Source: Gonapodya prolifera JEL478
Lineage: Eukaryota > Monoblepharomycota > Monoblepharidomycetes > Monoblepharidales > Gonapodyaceae
DNA: 64,000 nucleotides
Assembly (NCBI GenBank): GCA_001574975.1
Contig: KQ965845.1
Coordinates: 87,451 to 151,450, forward strand
Reading direction: 5' to 3'
Under the pieces are notes generated by a model. The model saw only the letters and a list, made by a program, of their open reading frames with translations, ran no database searches and was not told the origin of the DNA. Below, piece by piece: positions 63,736-64,000 of this stretch. A program made the translations under genes and the position numbers. Numbering within the stretch: the first letter of the stretch is position 1; each line of letters opens with the position of its first letter.

Positions 63736-64000
63736 CCAACACTTGCACACAGCCGTTGGGCGCCTTGAGCGCAGAGAGCCATCACAGCAAACTGACCACA
63801 CCAAAACCAAGCCCTACACCCATACATCCCCCATTTCAAAGCTCAAGCCTCCCAGAGGCTTTGTTCGCAATCCCCAGAGGGGGAAAGGATTTTCGGGGAA
63901 TGGAGCGCACTGTGGCGCAGCAACGCGGACCCAAGGAGGTATCCATCCATCAGGAGGAATGGGCGAAAATTGAAAATGACATTTTTAAGAGAGTCCAGGA
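63736..64000. other. Unassigned sequence right of the telomere-like junction
   Basis: 265 bases with higher GC than the preceding island. A frame stays open on the plus strand but lacks a recognisable domain. The window ends here. Confidence 0.35.

Noticed and set aside
63710-63973. Plus-strand open frame through the telomere-like repeat
   Set aside because: It begins inside the repeat, has no domain, and the window ends shortly after.
1-64000. tRNA, rRNA, CRISPR arrays, bacterial operons
   Set aside because: None was recognised; the splice-rich gene structure is eukaryotic.

Overview
The window looks like nuclear DNA of an early-diverging, zoospore-forming fungus, most probably a chytrid. 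Three things point there. The intron-dense genes include a fungal Zn(II)2Cys6 transcription factor (44.5 kb). There is a flagellar CFAP100/DUF4200 protein (48.8-46.7 kb), which only a fungus with a motile cilium should need. There is also a dCache-type sensory receptor and a TTAGGG-type telomeric motif. Almost all gene models below were assembled by hand from exons. Introns are mostly 50-430 bases with GTGAGT, GTAAGT or often GTGCGT donors and CAG/TAG/AAG acceptors, and reading phase was checked across each junction given.

Left part (1-17 kb): a decayed F-box-like/ankyrin gene; a DET1-like histidine phosphatase with an N-terminal membrane extension; a carbonyl-reductase-type short-chain dehydrogenase; a gene-free AT-rich block (about 8.4-10.0 kb) that folds on itself as one long imperfect palindrome; a TLC-domain membrane protein; and two related, damaged genes of an unrecognised family (13.3-15.5 kb). 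Three introns of the dehydrogenase and TLC genes carry the same family of GC-rich modular repeat, always in the sense orientation.

Middle (17-38 kb): a 1058-residue Kelch protein with RG-rich linker and a chromo-barrel-like C-terminus; a zone of decay (21-28 kb) with LRR-like and mucin-like remnants, an anion/Na+ transporter gene broken into halves on opposite strands, and a dehydrogenase pseudogene; a 15-exon dCache receptor without an effector domain; the splicing factor PRP19 (confident); a second ankyrin pseudogene; a medium-chain reductase; and a small mitochondrial-type oxidoreductase-like (PF09791) protein.

Right-centre (38-55 kb): tandem small proline-rich proteins, the Zn2Cys6 regulator, an N-myristoylated stathmin-like protein, CFAP100, a two-finger C2H2 factor, a glycolipid transfer protein and one gene of unknown function. 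These are compact, closely spaced housekeeping, signalling and ciliary genes, several in divergent pairs.

Right end (55.8-63.7 kb): an AT-rich island unlike the rest. Two paralogous protein kinase-Sel1 genes on the minus strand (both frameshifted, the second also 5'-truncated) flank an intronless plus-strand gene for a T5orf172 (GIY-YIG-like) protein of the kind common in giant viruses and phages. The second kinase is cut off exactly at a TTAGGGTTAGGG junction, after which unrelated, more GC-rich sequence begins. No rRNA, tRNA or CRISPR array was seen.
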